A stretch of 5,184 bases of DNA, from assembly GCA_021298935.1 (NCBI GenBank), contig JAJTHR010000158.1, positions 1-5,184 on the forward strand. The letters are read 5' to 3'. The translations under genes and the position numbers were made by a program. The stretch is from Parachlamydia sp. (GTDB lineage Bacteria > Chlamydiota > Chlamydiia > Chlamydiales > Parachlamydiaceae). The notes below the pieces were generated by a model. It was given only the letters and a program-made list of their open reading frames with translations. It did not search any database and was not told the DNA's origin. Below are positions 1 to 5,184 of the stretch, piece after piece (positions within the stretch are counted from its first letter, which is position 1; each line of letters starts with the position of its first letter).

Positions 1-140
1 AAATTTTTCATCGGCATCTTTTACGTCCCAGCTCATTGCTCGATCTTGCAAACTTATCCAAGTTTGCTGCGATCTCCGCAATGTACTGGGCCATAAAATC
101 TCGCCGCCAAAAATTTAAGAACCTACCCGCGCACGGTATA
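1..140 (-). repeat. 140-bp inverted repeat, left copy (palindromic, MITE-like)
   Basis: This stretch matches the reverse complement of 5044-5183 at 135 of 140 positions by hand alignment; the differences are at 23, 50, 84, 91 and 133. Identity stops at 140/141. The unit is also an imperfect palindrome: arm 1-55 pairs with arm 60-116 around the loop ATCC, with matching blocks AAATTTTT, CCCAG, CATTGC, GATC and AAACTT. A further 24 bp (117-140, containing CCTACCCGCGC) is conserved between the copies but has no partner inside the window. On the minus strand a 28-codon ATG frame (94 down to 8) is open in this copy and in the right copy, but three of its four differences change the residue, so I do not call it a gene. 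The structure suggests a non-autonomous palindromic mobile element; the family is not recognised. Confidence 0.9.
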
Positions 141-246
141 ACCACAGAGAAGCAACAGGAGAACGCAGAAAAACAAGAGCAAATTTATGCCTTTTCATTC
201 CTGCTCTGTTGCTTCTCTGCGCTCTCGTGTTGCTCCTCTGTGGTTA
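139..246 (-). repeat. Long imperfect hairpin repeat (ACCACAGAG type) downstream of ruvA
   Basis: The left arm, about 139-181, starts AACCACAGAG. The right arm, about 202-246, ends CTCTGTGGTT. They pair over about 37 positions, then a 2-nt bulge and five more pairs, with a loop of about 20 nt. Four of the five substitutions between the arms are A opposite C on the plus strand, which become U-G wobble pairs in minus-strand RNA. The fold is therefore best in the direction of ruvA transcription, whose stop is 38 bp upstream. No U-run follows the stem directly, so it is not a standard intrinsic terminator; it may still block 3' exonucleases or slow transcription. From memory, ACCACAGAG-type palindromes are dispersed in many bacterial genomes and resemble REP/RAYT-type elements. 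That family link is an inference. The plus-strand reading frame across it (36-350) is not a gene. Confidence 0.8.
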
Positions 247-284
247 ATTTTCTATCGTTAAAACTCACACATCACTTTATTAAT

Positions 285-878
285 TCAAACATGTTTAAGC
301 GAGACGGTGATCAGGGAAGCGGCATCGGCATCTTCAGAAAGCTCTTTTAATCCCTGCTTAATGGCTTTTTGAGCAGTGTGGTGGTTATAGCCTAAATTAA
401 TCAGCGCCAGCATGGCATCCTGCACAGATTGGCTTCCAACCCTTGCCGGCTGCTCTTCCGGTTCGGAAGTGGGCAATCCCGCTAGCTTGTCTTTTAGCTC
501 GACAATCAGGCGCTCGGCCGTTTTTTTGCCAATTCCGGGCACCCTGGAGAGAGTCGCTAAATCGTGGCGCATGACGGCCATTTGCAGCTCCCCTGTGCTC
601 AGGTGACCGATCAGGCTGAGAGCCATTTTTGGGCCGATTCCACTTACATTGATCAACGTCTCAAACAAATCCCTCTCCTCGCTATAGAGGAAGCCATACA
701 AGGTTTGGGAAAGCTCCCTTACGATAAAAGAGGTGTGCAACTGAACCGTCTTCCCTGGCTGAGGCAGCTGGGAATAGCCTCGAGTGGAAATGAAGACCTG
801 ATAGCCGATTCCCCCCGCCTCTATTATTGCGTGGAGCGAATTCGCGGAGATTAATTGACCTTTGATATAAGCAAACAT
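285..878 (-). CDS. ruvA: Holliday junction DNA helicase subunit RuvA
   Basis: RuvA binds four-way DNA junctions as a tetramer and loads the RuvB hexameric motor that drives branch migration in recombinational repair in the cytoplasm. The 197 residues match the family length (E. coli 203). An N-terminal OB-fold (about 1-63) ends in YGF. Two helix-hairpin-helix motifs follow, VSGIGPK (78-84) and VPGIGKKTAERLI (113-125), then a variable linker with a Glu/Pro-rich stretch (138-144). Last is a C-terminal RuvB-binding domain (about 151-197, containing ALINLGY). The acidic pin that is Glu55-Asp56 in E. coli is Glu55-Leu56 here, so one pin acid is missing. The ATG lies 3 nt after the ruvC stop, with only a weak GAG-type ribosome site inside the end of ruvC, which suggests translation coupled to ruvC. 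ruvB is absent from the cluster. Identification is secure. Confidence 0.97.
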   Translation of the reverse strand: MFAYIKGQLISANSLHAIIEAGGIGYQVFISTRGYSQLPQPGKTVQLHTSFIVRELSQTLYGFLYSEERDLFETLINVSGIGPKMALSLIGHLSTGELQMAVMRHDLATLSRVPGIGKKTAERLIVELKDKLAGLPTSEPEEQPARVGSQSVQDAMLALINLGYNHHTAQKAIKQGLKELSEDADAASLITVSLKHV

Positions 879-881
879 GCG

Positions 882-1391
882 TTAAATCTCGTATTTAGAT
901 AACTTGTAGGCAGGCATTTGGGCATGGCAGATGGCCAGGGCAAGGGCATCGGCCGCATCTTCGGGTTCCGGCTCTTTCAATAAATTCAAACGCCTTTGGA
1001 CCATTCCTTGCACCTGCTTTTTACTTGCCTTTCCCGACCCCACCACAGCCAGTTTTGCCTGTGTGGGTGCATATTCAAAGACACCTAGCTCTTTCATTTT
1101 AGCAGCCAGAATCACGGCTCCCCTTGCCATGCCTAACTTGATTGCACTTTGCACATTTTTATGCACATATTGCGTTTCCACAGCGATTGCAGTAGGGGCA
1201 TATTGCTCAATGAGCTGGGCGATTCCTTCATGGATCACTAAGTAGCGGTCTGATAACTTATAGGCAAGAGGGGGCCTGATGCAGCCAAAATCGATGGCGG
1301 TAATGGTATGCCCGTCAATCTCAATGATGCCATAGCCTGTCACTATTGTTCCGGGATCCACCCCTAATATAACTGTACGAATGTTTTTCAT
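882..1391 (-). CDS. ruvC: Crossover junction endodeoxyribonuclease RuvC
   Basis: RuvC is the dimeric, metal-dependent resolvase that makes paired symmetric nicks in Holliday junctions, acting with RuvAB at the end of recombination. At 169 residues it is full length (E. coli 173). The RNase H-like catalytic acids are all present: Asp12 in ILGVDPGT, Glu72 in AVETQYV, and Asp145 and Asp148 in EDAADALALAICH. Tyr75 sits where E. coli RuvC has Phe69, the aromatic that stacks at the junction. The conserved SAIKLGMARGA helix is at 82-92. The ATG at 1391 lies 9 nt after the stop of the coiled-coil gene and the stop is 3 nt before ruvA, so the three genes probably share one transcript. No strong Shine-Dalgarno precedes it, consistent with coupling to the upstream gene. 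The enzyme should be active as read. Confidence 0.97.
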   Translation of the reverse strand: MKNIRTVILGVDPGTIVTGYGIIEIDGHTITAIDFGCIRPPLAYKLSDRYLVIHEGIAQLIEQYAPTAIAVETQYVHKNVQSAIKLGMARGAVILAAKMKELGVFEYAPTQAKLAVVGSGKASKKQVQGMVQRRLNLLKEPEPEDAADALALAICHAQMPAYKLSKYEI

Positions 1392-1400
1392 CGGTTTAAC

Positions 1401-2342
1401 TCAATCCACCGAAAAGACTTTCATGCCAAAGGGATCATGCCGCGCCAAAGGGGCATCCTGCAAATCGATGCAGCACGATTGCGGGGCCGCTTTTTCAGGT
1501 TCGATAAAATTCCCTAAGCTCGCCAGTATGGTTTGCATCTGATAATGCTTTTCTTCGAGTTTTTTAAGCTCTTTTATGCTCTTTTCGCTTTCCTGCCATC
1601 TTTCAACCATTTCATGGTATTTCTCTTCCCAATTGGCGGCCAGATGCTCCCTTTCATGCAGTGCTTCGCTCAAATGAAGTGCACTTGCGCCCTGCTGTTC
1701 AATACGGGCCGTTAGCTCATTAACCTGCAAGCTGAGCGCTTCATTGCTTCTTTCCATTTCACCCAGCAAGGCTGAATAGGACTCCATTTTTTCATTCATT
1801 ATCGCTGTCTCTTTGACTTTCTTAGCCAAATGCTGCTGGGAAGCTTTCAACTGGACTTCTGCGGCTGCCAACTCTTCTTTCAACTCTAAAATATGATCTT
1901 CCAACCGGTCTTTTTCTTCCGCCAAATTGAGGTAAAGTTCCCCACGCTCTTTTAACGTCTGCCCTTGCATTTCAAGCAAGGCTTCCAGTTCCTGCACCTT
2001 AGCCGACTGATCGATACTGCTAACTGATGCTTTGGGCTTTTCTTTTAAGCATTTTATCATGCTGAGGAGGGACAGCTGCTGCTCTTTTAATGCTTCCAGC
2101 TCTTCTTCATGCAGCATCTTCATTTTTTCCATCTCGAGATGATAAACATCTATTTGCCCTTGCAAAAGACTCGCTTTTTTCTCTTTAGCGGACGAGCTTT
2201 CATGATGTGCATGCAGATCATTTTCATACTTTTGTTTCAACGTGACTAATAATTCTTTAAGGTGCAAAATCTCTTTTTCCGGAGGTAGGAGATTGTCTGC
2301 CTGACTCTCTTCCATTGCTTGATGATCAAAAAAAATTTTCAA
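1401..2342 (-). CDS. Cytoplasmic coiled-coil protein of unknown function, first gene of the ruvC-ruvA unit
   Basis: I do not recognise a functional family. The 313 residues are dominated by Glu, Lys, Leu and Gln in heptad-like runs from about 22 to 275, such as EEELEALKEQQLSLL (79-93) and LEDHILELKEELAAAEVQL (147-165). A Ser/Lys-rich break lies near 101-113. There is no signal peptide or membrane segment. After the coil comes a short non-coiled tail (276-313) with a Cys-Cys pair (290-291) and the ending HDPFGMKVFSVD, possibly a binding motif. Translation starts at a TTG: the frame upstream has no ATG before a stop, and AGGAG lies 6 nt before the TTG, whereas the first internal ATG (codon 10) has no ribosome site. 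Its position before ruvC matches, from memory, the hypothetical gene CT503 of Chlamydia trachomatis. A structural or scaffolding role is only a guess. Confidence 0.85.
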   Translation of the reverse strand: MKIFFDHQAMEESQADNLLPPEKEILHLKELLVTLKQKYENDLHAHHESSSAKEKKASLLQGQIDVYHLEMEKMKMLHEEELEALKEQQLSLLSMIKCLKEKPKASVSSIDQSAKVQELEALLEMQGQTLKERGELYLNLAEEKDRLEDHILELKEELAAAEVQLKASQQHLAKKVKETAIMNEKMESYSALLGEMERSNEALSLQVNELTARIEQQGASALHLSEALHEREHLAANWEEKYHEMVERWQESEKSIKELKKLEEKHYQMQTILASLGNFIEPEKAAPQSCCIDLQDAPLARHDPFGMKVFSVD

Positions 2343-2401
2343 AGCCGTCTCCTGCCTACATCTTTACTCATGGCCCCACATTCTAAAGGAAAAGAAAAAT
2401 A
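2343..2401. promoter_or_regulatory. 59-bp divergent intergenic region between the two units
   Basis: The coiled-coil/ruvC/ruvA unit and the waaF/pyrophosphorylase unit start back to back here, so promoters for both should lie in it or just inside the two 5' ends. I could not pick convincing -35/-10 pairs on either strand. It does contain the AGGAG site for the minus unit and AAAGGA (2385-2390) for waaF, 11 nt before its ATG. No operator-like palindrome is evident. Confidence 0.5.
2349..2353 (-). promoter_or_regulatory. Shine-Dalgarno fixing the TTG start of the coiled-coil gene
   Basis: On the minus strand the sequence reads AGGAG, then six bases (ACGGCT), then TTG. This is the best ribosome site of the minus-strand unit and supports initiation at the rare TTG codon at 2342-2340. 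A stop codon in the same frame lies at 2366-2364. Confidence 0.75.
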
Positions 2402-3448
2402 ATGTCTCTTCTTGATATTGAGCCCCAAAATATGATCGTGCGCATGCCTAATTGGGTGGGCGACCTGGTTATGGCAACGCCTGTCCTTTTTGACTTACGC
2501 CGCCGCTGGCCGCAAACTAAGATAACGGCCTTATGTCAGGGATCCCTCGGTACGCTCCTTCAAGAAGATCCTCATCTCGATGAAATCATTAAATTCAAAA
2601 AGACCAGCGGCTGGATCCACCGGAAGGAACATGGCGATATCGTGGCTTCTTTAAGGCAGGGCAACTACGATTTAGGCGTTTTACTGACCAATTCCTTTTC
2701 TTCTGCCTGGTTGTTTTGGAGGGGTCATGTCAAAAATCGCATCGGATACAAAGCCCATTGGCGCAGCTGGCTACTCGATGTCCCTGTCCCTTTTTCCAGA
2801 AATAGGGAAACACAGCATCTGGTCGCCACCTATAAAGAACTTCTCGACCCCTTGGGCATTCCCCTTTCAGCTTCTGCCCCAAAACTATATATTAGCGAGC
2901 AGGAAAAAGCTGCCGCTCAGGAATTCTTATTAAAGTATGATGTCCATCCAGGCGACTTCATCATTGGCATCAATCCGGGCGCCGCCTATGGTTCGGCGAA
3001 ATGCTGGTTGCCAGACCGTTTTAAAGCACTTAGCCAACAACTTTTAAAGAATGAAAAAATTAAAATTTTATATTTTGGCGATAAAACTGGGGCTCCCCTC
3101 GTCAATCAGATCTGCGATGGCCTGTCCGATCGTGCCATCAACTTAAGCGGTAAAACGACGCTGCGTGAACTCATGGCTTTGATCCAGCGCTGCCAGATTT
3201 TTTTAACCAATGACAGCGGCCCTATGCATATCGCATCCGCTTTGGATGTGCCTCTGCTCGCTCTGTTCGGATCGACAAGTGATGTGACGACCGGGCCTTA
3301 TCAAAAGGGAAAAGTCATTCATAAGCATGTCCCTTGCTCTCCCTGCTATAAACGCACCTGTCCCATCGACTTCAAATGCATGAATCAGATCGAAGTCAGC
3401 GAAGTGTTTGAAGAGCTGGAAAAAATCATTCAAACACTGGACCGGTAA
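2402..3448 (+). CDS. waaF: Lipopolysaccharide heptosyltransferase II (GT9, WaaF-like)
   Basis: This is probably the ADP-heptose:LPS heptosyltransferase that adds the second L-glycero-D-manno-heptose to the inner core at the cytoplasmic face of the inner membrane. The 348 residues match the family length. The N-terminal motif MPNWVGDLVMATPVL (15-29) carries Asp21, equivalent to the catalytic Asp of GT9 enzymes. The donor-binding C-terminal half shows NPGAAYGSAKCWL (191-203), NDSGPMHIASAL (270-281) and LFGSTSDVTTGP (288-299). The Cys cluster at 312-326 (pattern C-x2-C-x4-C-x5-C) is typical of WaaF rather than WaaC. Start: ATG with AAAGGA 11 nt upstream; codon 11 is also ATG and would give a more E. 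coli-like N-terminus but lacks a ribosome site. The gene ends in a one-base overlap with the next. Another GT9 specificity is possible, but the motifs favour WaaF. Confidence 0.9.
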   Translation: MSLLDIEPQNMIVRMPNWVGDLVMATPVLFDLRRRWPQTKITALCQGSLGTLLQEDPHLDEIIKFKKTSGWIHRKEHGDIVASLRQGNYDLGVLLTNSFSSAWLFWRGHVKNRIGYKAHWRSWLLDVPVPFSRNRETQHLVATYKELLDPLGIPLSASAPKLYISEQEKAAAQEFLLKYDVHPGDFIIGINPGAAYGSAKCWLPDRFKALSQQLLKNEKIKILYFGDKTGAPLVNQICDGLSDRAINLSGKTTLRELMALIQRCQIFLTNDSGPMHIASALDVPLLALFGSTSDVTTGPYQKGKVIHKHVPCSPCYKRTCPIDFKCMNQIEVSEVFEELEKIIQTLDR

Positions 3449-4758
3449 TGCAGCTTGACAATATTTGGCCGACCCTTTCCCCTGAAGAACAACAAAGCTT
3501 GCTCGGTCAGATTGAAGCAATCGACTTAGACTTGCTTGAAAAGCAAAAAAAGTTGATCCACCAGGACAAGCTCCCTTTCGACTATGAACCTATTTCCACT
3601 ATCTTCTATCCTGGAAATAATGCCTCAGCCGGATTCAAATTGATGCAGGAAGGAAAGACCGGCTGCCTGCTCCTGGCGGGGGGACAAGGCACGCGCCTGA
3701 AATTTGATGGCCCCAAAGGATGCTTTCCCGTATCTATCATAAAAAAGAAAACACTTTTTCAATTGTTTGCCGAAAAGACAATGGCTGCCGGAAAGCAGGC
3801 AGGGGCTCTTTTACCTGTCGCCATTATGACTTCACCTGATAATGACGCTGACACGCGTGCCTACTTCACTGCCCATGATTTCTTTGGCCTGGAGCCCTCT
3901 CTTGTCTCCTTTTTTTGCCAGGGAACGCTCCCTTTATTGGACGCTGAGGGACACTTGTTTTTAGAATCGAAAAGCCTCCTAGCAATGGGTCCTAGTGGAA
4001 ATGGCTATAGCCTGCATGACTTTGTTCATTCCGGAATTGCCGAAAAATGGCAAAAACAGGGAATTGAGCTCGTGAATGTCGTCCTGGTCGACAATCCCCT
4101 CGCGGATCCTTTTGATCCCGAATTATTTGGCTGCCACGTGATCAATGGCTTTCAGGCCACCCTCAAATGCACAGAAAAGACAGACCCTGAAGAAAAAGTC
4201 GGCGTGGTGGTTAAAAGCGATGAAAAAATAAAAGTCATTGAATACATGGAACATTCCGAAGAAGATAAAAAAGCCTATGTAGAAGATAAGCTCAAGTATT
4301 TTTGCGCTAATTTAAGCTTATTTTGCTTCTCAATGAATTTCATTTTACAAATTGCCCCCTCTAAAACACTTCCACTGCATAAGGCTTGGAAAGCCGCCAG
4401 GCATTTAAACGAAAAGGGAGAAAGCGTGTTGTCTCCTGTTCCGATGGCCTGGAAGTTTGAAACCTATATCTTTGATGTTTTATCTTACGCGGACCAGGTG
4501 GGTGTGCTGCTCTACCCCAGAAATCAAGTTTTTGCACCTCTAAAAAATGCTGCAAATGAAAATTCCCTTAAAACCGTTCTGGCTGCCCTGCAGTATAAAG
4601 AGCAGATGATTTTAGAAAAAATCACCGGCTGTCCATCTCCTGACACTCCTTTTGAACTTGCTGCAGACTTCTATTACCCCACTGCAGCTTTACTTGAAAA
4701 ATGGAAAGGGAGAAAAGCAACCACTTCCTACATTGAGCCCTTTTCATTCAAACTTTAA
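3448..4758 (+). CDS. UDP-N-acetylhexosamine pyrophosphorylase-like nucleotidyltransferase (UAP1/AGX type)
   Basis: Likely joins UTP and GlcNAc-1-phosphate into UDP-GlcNAc, precursor of peptidoglycan and lipid A; UDP-glucose synthesis is the main alternative. It belongs to the UDPGP family usual in eukaryotes, not the bacterial GlmU or GalU families. Motifs match human AGX1/UAP1 in order: LLLAGGQGTRLKFDGPKG (74-91, uridine/phosphate loop with Lys90), IMTS (126-129), QGTLP (158-162), MGPSGNGYS (180-188), VDNPL (214-218, with Asp215), EKTDPEEKVGVV (243-254), VIEY (263-266), WKFETYIFD (335-343) and FAPLKNA (362-368). The N-terminus LSPEEQQSLL also resembles UAP1. At 436 residues it is shorter than human UAP1 (about 505), mainly toward the C-terminus. 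Its ATG shares the A of the waaF stop (TAATG), implying translational coupling. Family assignment is firm; the exact sugar is not. Confidence 0.88.
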   Translation: MQLDNIWPTLSPEEQQSLLGQIEAIDLDLLEKQKKLIHQDKLPFDYEPISTIFYPGNNASAGFKLMQEGKTGCLLLAGGQGTRLKFDGPKGCFPVSIIKKKTLFQLFAEKTMAAGKQAGALLPVAIMTSPDNDADTRAYFTAHDFFGLEPSLVSFFCQGTLPLLDAEGHLFLESKSLLAMGPSGNGYSLHDFVHSGIAEKWQKQGIELVNVVLVDNPLADPFDPELFGCHVINGFQATLKCTEKTDPEEKVGVVVKSDEKIKVIEYMEHSEEDKKAYVEDKLKYFCANLSLFCFSMNFILQIAPSKTLPLHKAWKAARHLNEKGESVLSPVPMAWKFETYIFDVLSYADQVGVLLYPRNQVFAPLKNAANENSLKTVLAALQYKEQMILEKITGCPSPDTPFELAADFYYPTAALLEKWKGRKATTSYIEPFSFKL

Positions 4759-5043
4759 TAAAACTTAATATTTTTTTAACACTTTATTATTATGTTTAGT
4801 AATGATTTTTATAGCAATAAAGAACATCAAATTGTAAATATTTTAAAATAACTTAATTTTATATTAACGCGATGTGCGATTAATAAAACAAGTAATAAAC
4901 GATAAAACGATAACAACAATAAAATATTTAAAAATAAAATTTTCTTCTAATTTTTCGATGCTTTGAAATTTTTCCTATCTTACTTTCTGACTATAATAAG
5001 GTAATTTTTTTCTTTATTACAATGTCGTTGTTTTTGACAACAA
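4759..5043. other. AT-rich non-coding spacer (about 19% GC)
   Basis: By hand count about 54 of 285 bases are G or C, against mid-40s percent in the genes. No credible open frame, tRNA or rRNA signature is visible. It holds an 8-bp tandem repeat AAACGATA (4897-4904 and 4905-4912), short AT-only inverted repeats such as TAAAAT/ATTTTA near 4845-4861, and the small stems GTAAT/ATTAC (5001-5020) and GTTGT/ACAAC (5027-5041). No GC-rich hairpin with a U-run follows the pyrophosphorylase gene, so its terminator is not identified. No DnaA-box cluster is seen. Confidence 0.7.
4970..4997 (+). promoter_or_regulatory. Possible sigma70-type promoter with a perfect -10 box
   Basis: A perfect TATAAT (4992-4997) is preceded 16 bp upstream by TTTTCC (4970-4975), a weak -35 match. 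A transcript starting near 5004 would run rightwards into the right-hand repeat. In such AT-rich DNA a TATAAT can occur by chance, so this is tentative. Confidence 0.25.
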
Positions 5044-5183
5044 TATACCGCGCGCGGGTAGGTTCTTAAATTTTTGGCGGCGAGATTTTATGTCCCAGTG
5101 CATTGCGGAGATCGCAGCAAACTTGGATAAGTTAGCAAGATCGAGCAATGAGCTGGGACGCAAAAGATGCCGATGAAAAATTT
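5044..5183 (+). repeat. 140-bp inverted repeat, right copy
   Basis: This is the partner of 1-140 in opposite orientation, 135 of 140 identical. Here the palindrome can be followed one base further, TAAATTTTT (5067-5075) against AAAAATTTA (5176-5184), so it reaches the last base of the window. The flanking block 5044-5067 (TATACCGCGCGCGGGTAGG onward) would be expected to have an inverted partner beyond 5184 if the element is symmetric. The 28-codon frame at 5090-5176 starts MSQCIAEIAANLD and ends GRKRCR. The left copy differs at residue 2 (Ser/Ala), residue 4 (Cys/Tyr) and one Leu/Phe, plus one silent change. That ratio does not suggest protein-level constraint. Confidence 0.9.
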
Positions 5184-5184
5184 A

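Noticed and set aside
139..246. The long hairpin as a classic intrinsic terminator of ruvA
   Set aside because: No U-tract follows the stem on the minus strand, and the stem is far longer than a normal terminator; a repeat element is the better description.
36..350. A 104-residue plus-strand frame across the left repeats
   Set aside because: It runs through two palindromic repeats and into the 3' end of ruvA on the other strand, with no ribosome site and low-complexity Cys/Ser/Glu content typical of translated repeats.
412..1245. Plus-strand frames opposite ruvA and ruvC (412-606, 564-854, 931-1245)
   Set aside because: They are antisense to two clear, motif-complete genes and show no domain of their own.
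1533..1715. A Phe-rich plus-strand frame opposite the coiled-coil gene, resembling a membrane peptide
   Set aside because: It is the complement of Glu/Lys-rich coiled-coil codons, which always reads as Phe/Leu-rich; no independent start signal is present.
3203..3520. A 105-residue minus-strand frame spanning the waaF/pyrophosphorylase junction
   Set aside because: It overlaps two well-supported genes antisense and has no recognisable domain.
4897..4912. A CRISPR-like or iteron array based on AAACGATA
   Set aside because: There are only two tandem 8-bp units with no spacers and no further copies nearby.
4759..5043. A replication origin in the AT-rich spacer
   Set aside because: No DnaA-box cluster is visible, no dnaA or dnaN neighbour is present, and AT-richness alone is not enough.
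1..5184. A composite transposon formed by the two inverted repeats
   Set aside because: No transposase is encoded, the repeats are short palindromes rather than insertion sequences, and the genes inside are housekeeping genes in a conventional order.

Overview
The window carries five intact protein genes in two divergent, tightly packed units, bounded at both ends by copies of one 140-bp inverted repeat. It looks like part of the chromosome of a chlamydia-like bacterium (Parachlamydiales type). That is an inference from three things: the ruvA-ruvC-coiled-coil order, which I recall from Chlamydia (CT501-CT502-CT503); a eukaryote-like UDP-sugar pyrophosphorylase of the kind chlamydiae carry; and a GC content in the mid-40s within genes. 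The genus cannot be fixed from this sequence.

Layout: 1-140 is a repeat copy that is itself an imperfect palindrome. At about 139-246 a second, unrelated long hairpin repeat abuts it. On the minus strand, reading from 2342 down to 285, lie a TTG-started coiled-coil protein of unknown function, ruvC and ruvA, with gaps of 9 and 3 nt. A 59-bp divergent spacer follows. On the plus strand, waaF (2402-3448) and a UAP1/AGX-type UDP-N-acetylhexosamine pyrophosphorylase (3448-4758) share one base (TAATG). From 4759 to 5043 there is a non-coding stretch of only about 19% GC. The second copy of the 140-bp repeat, inverted relative to the first, fills 5044-5183.

Functionally, the minus unit supplies two parts of the Holliday-junction machinery: RuvA, which binds the junction, and RuvC, which cuts it. 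The RuvB motor is not encoded here. The plus unit is cell-envelope biosynthesis: a heptosyltransferase for the LPS inner core, coupled to an enzyme that makes the UDP-sugar precursor shared by lipid A and peptidoglycan.

Nothing in the genes suggests cargo of a mobile element. The repeats are the unusual part. Because the sequence begins and ends inside copies of the same repeat, the window may be a whole assembly contig cut off at a multi-copy element. I did not find evidence for a new defence system, CRISPR array, RNA gene or toxin system.
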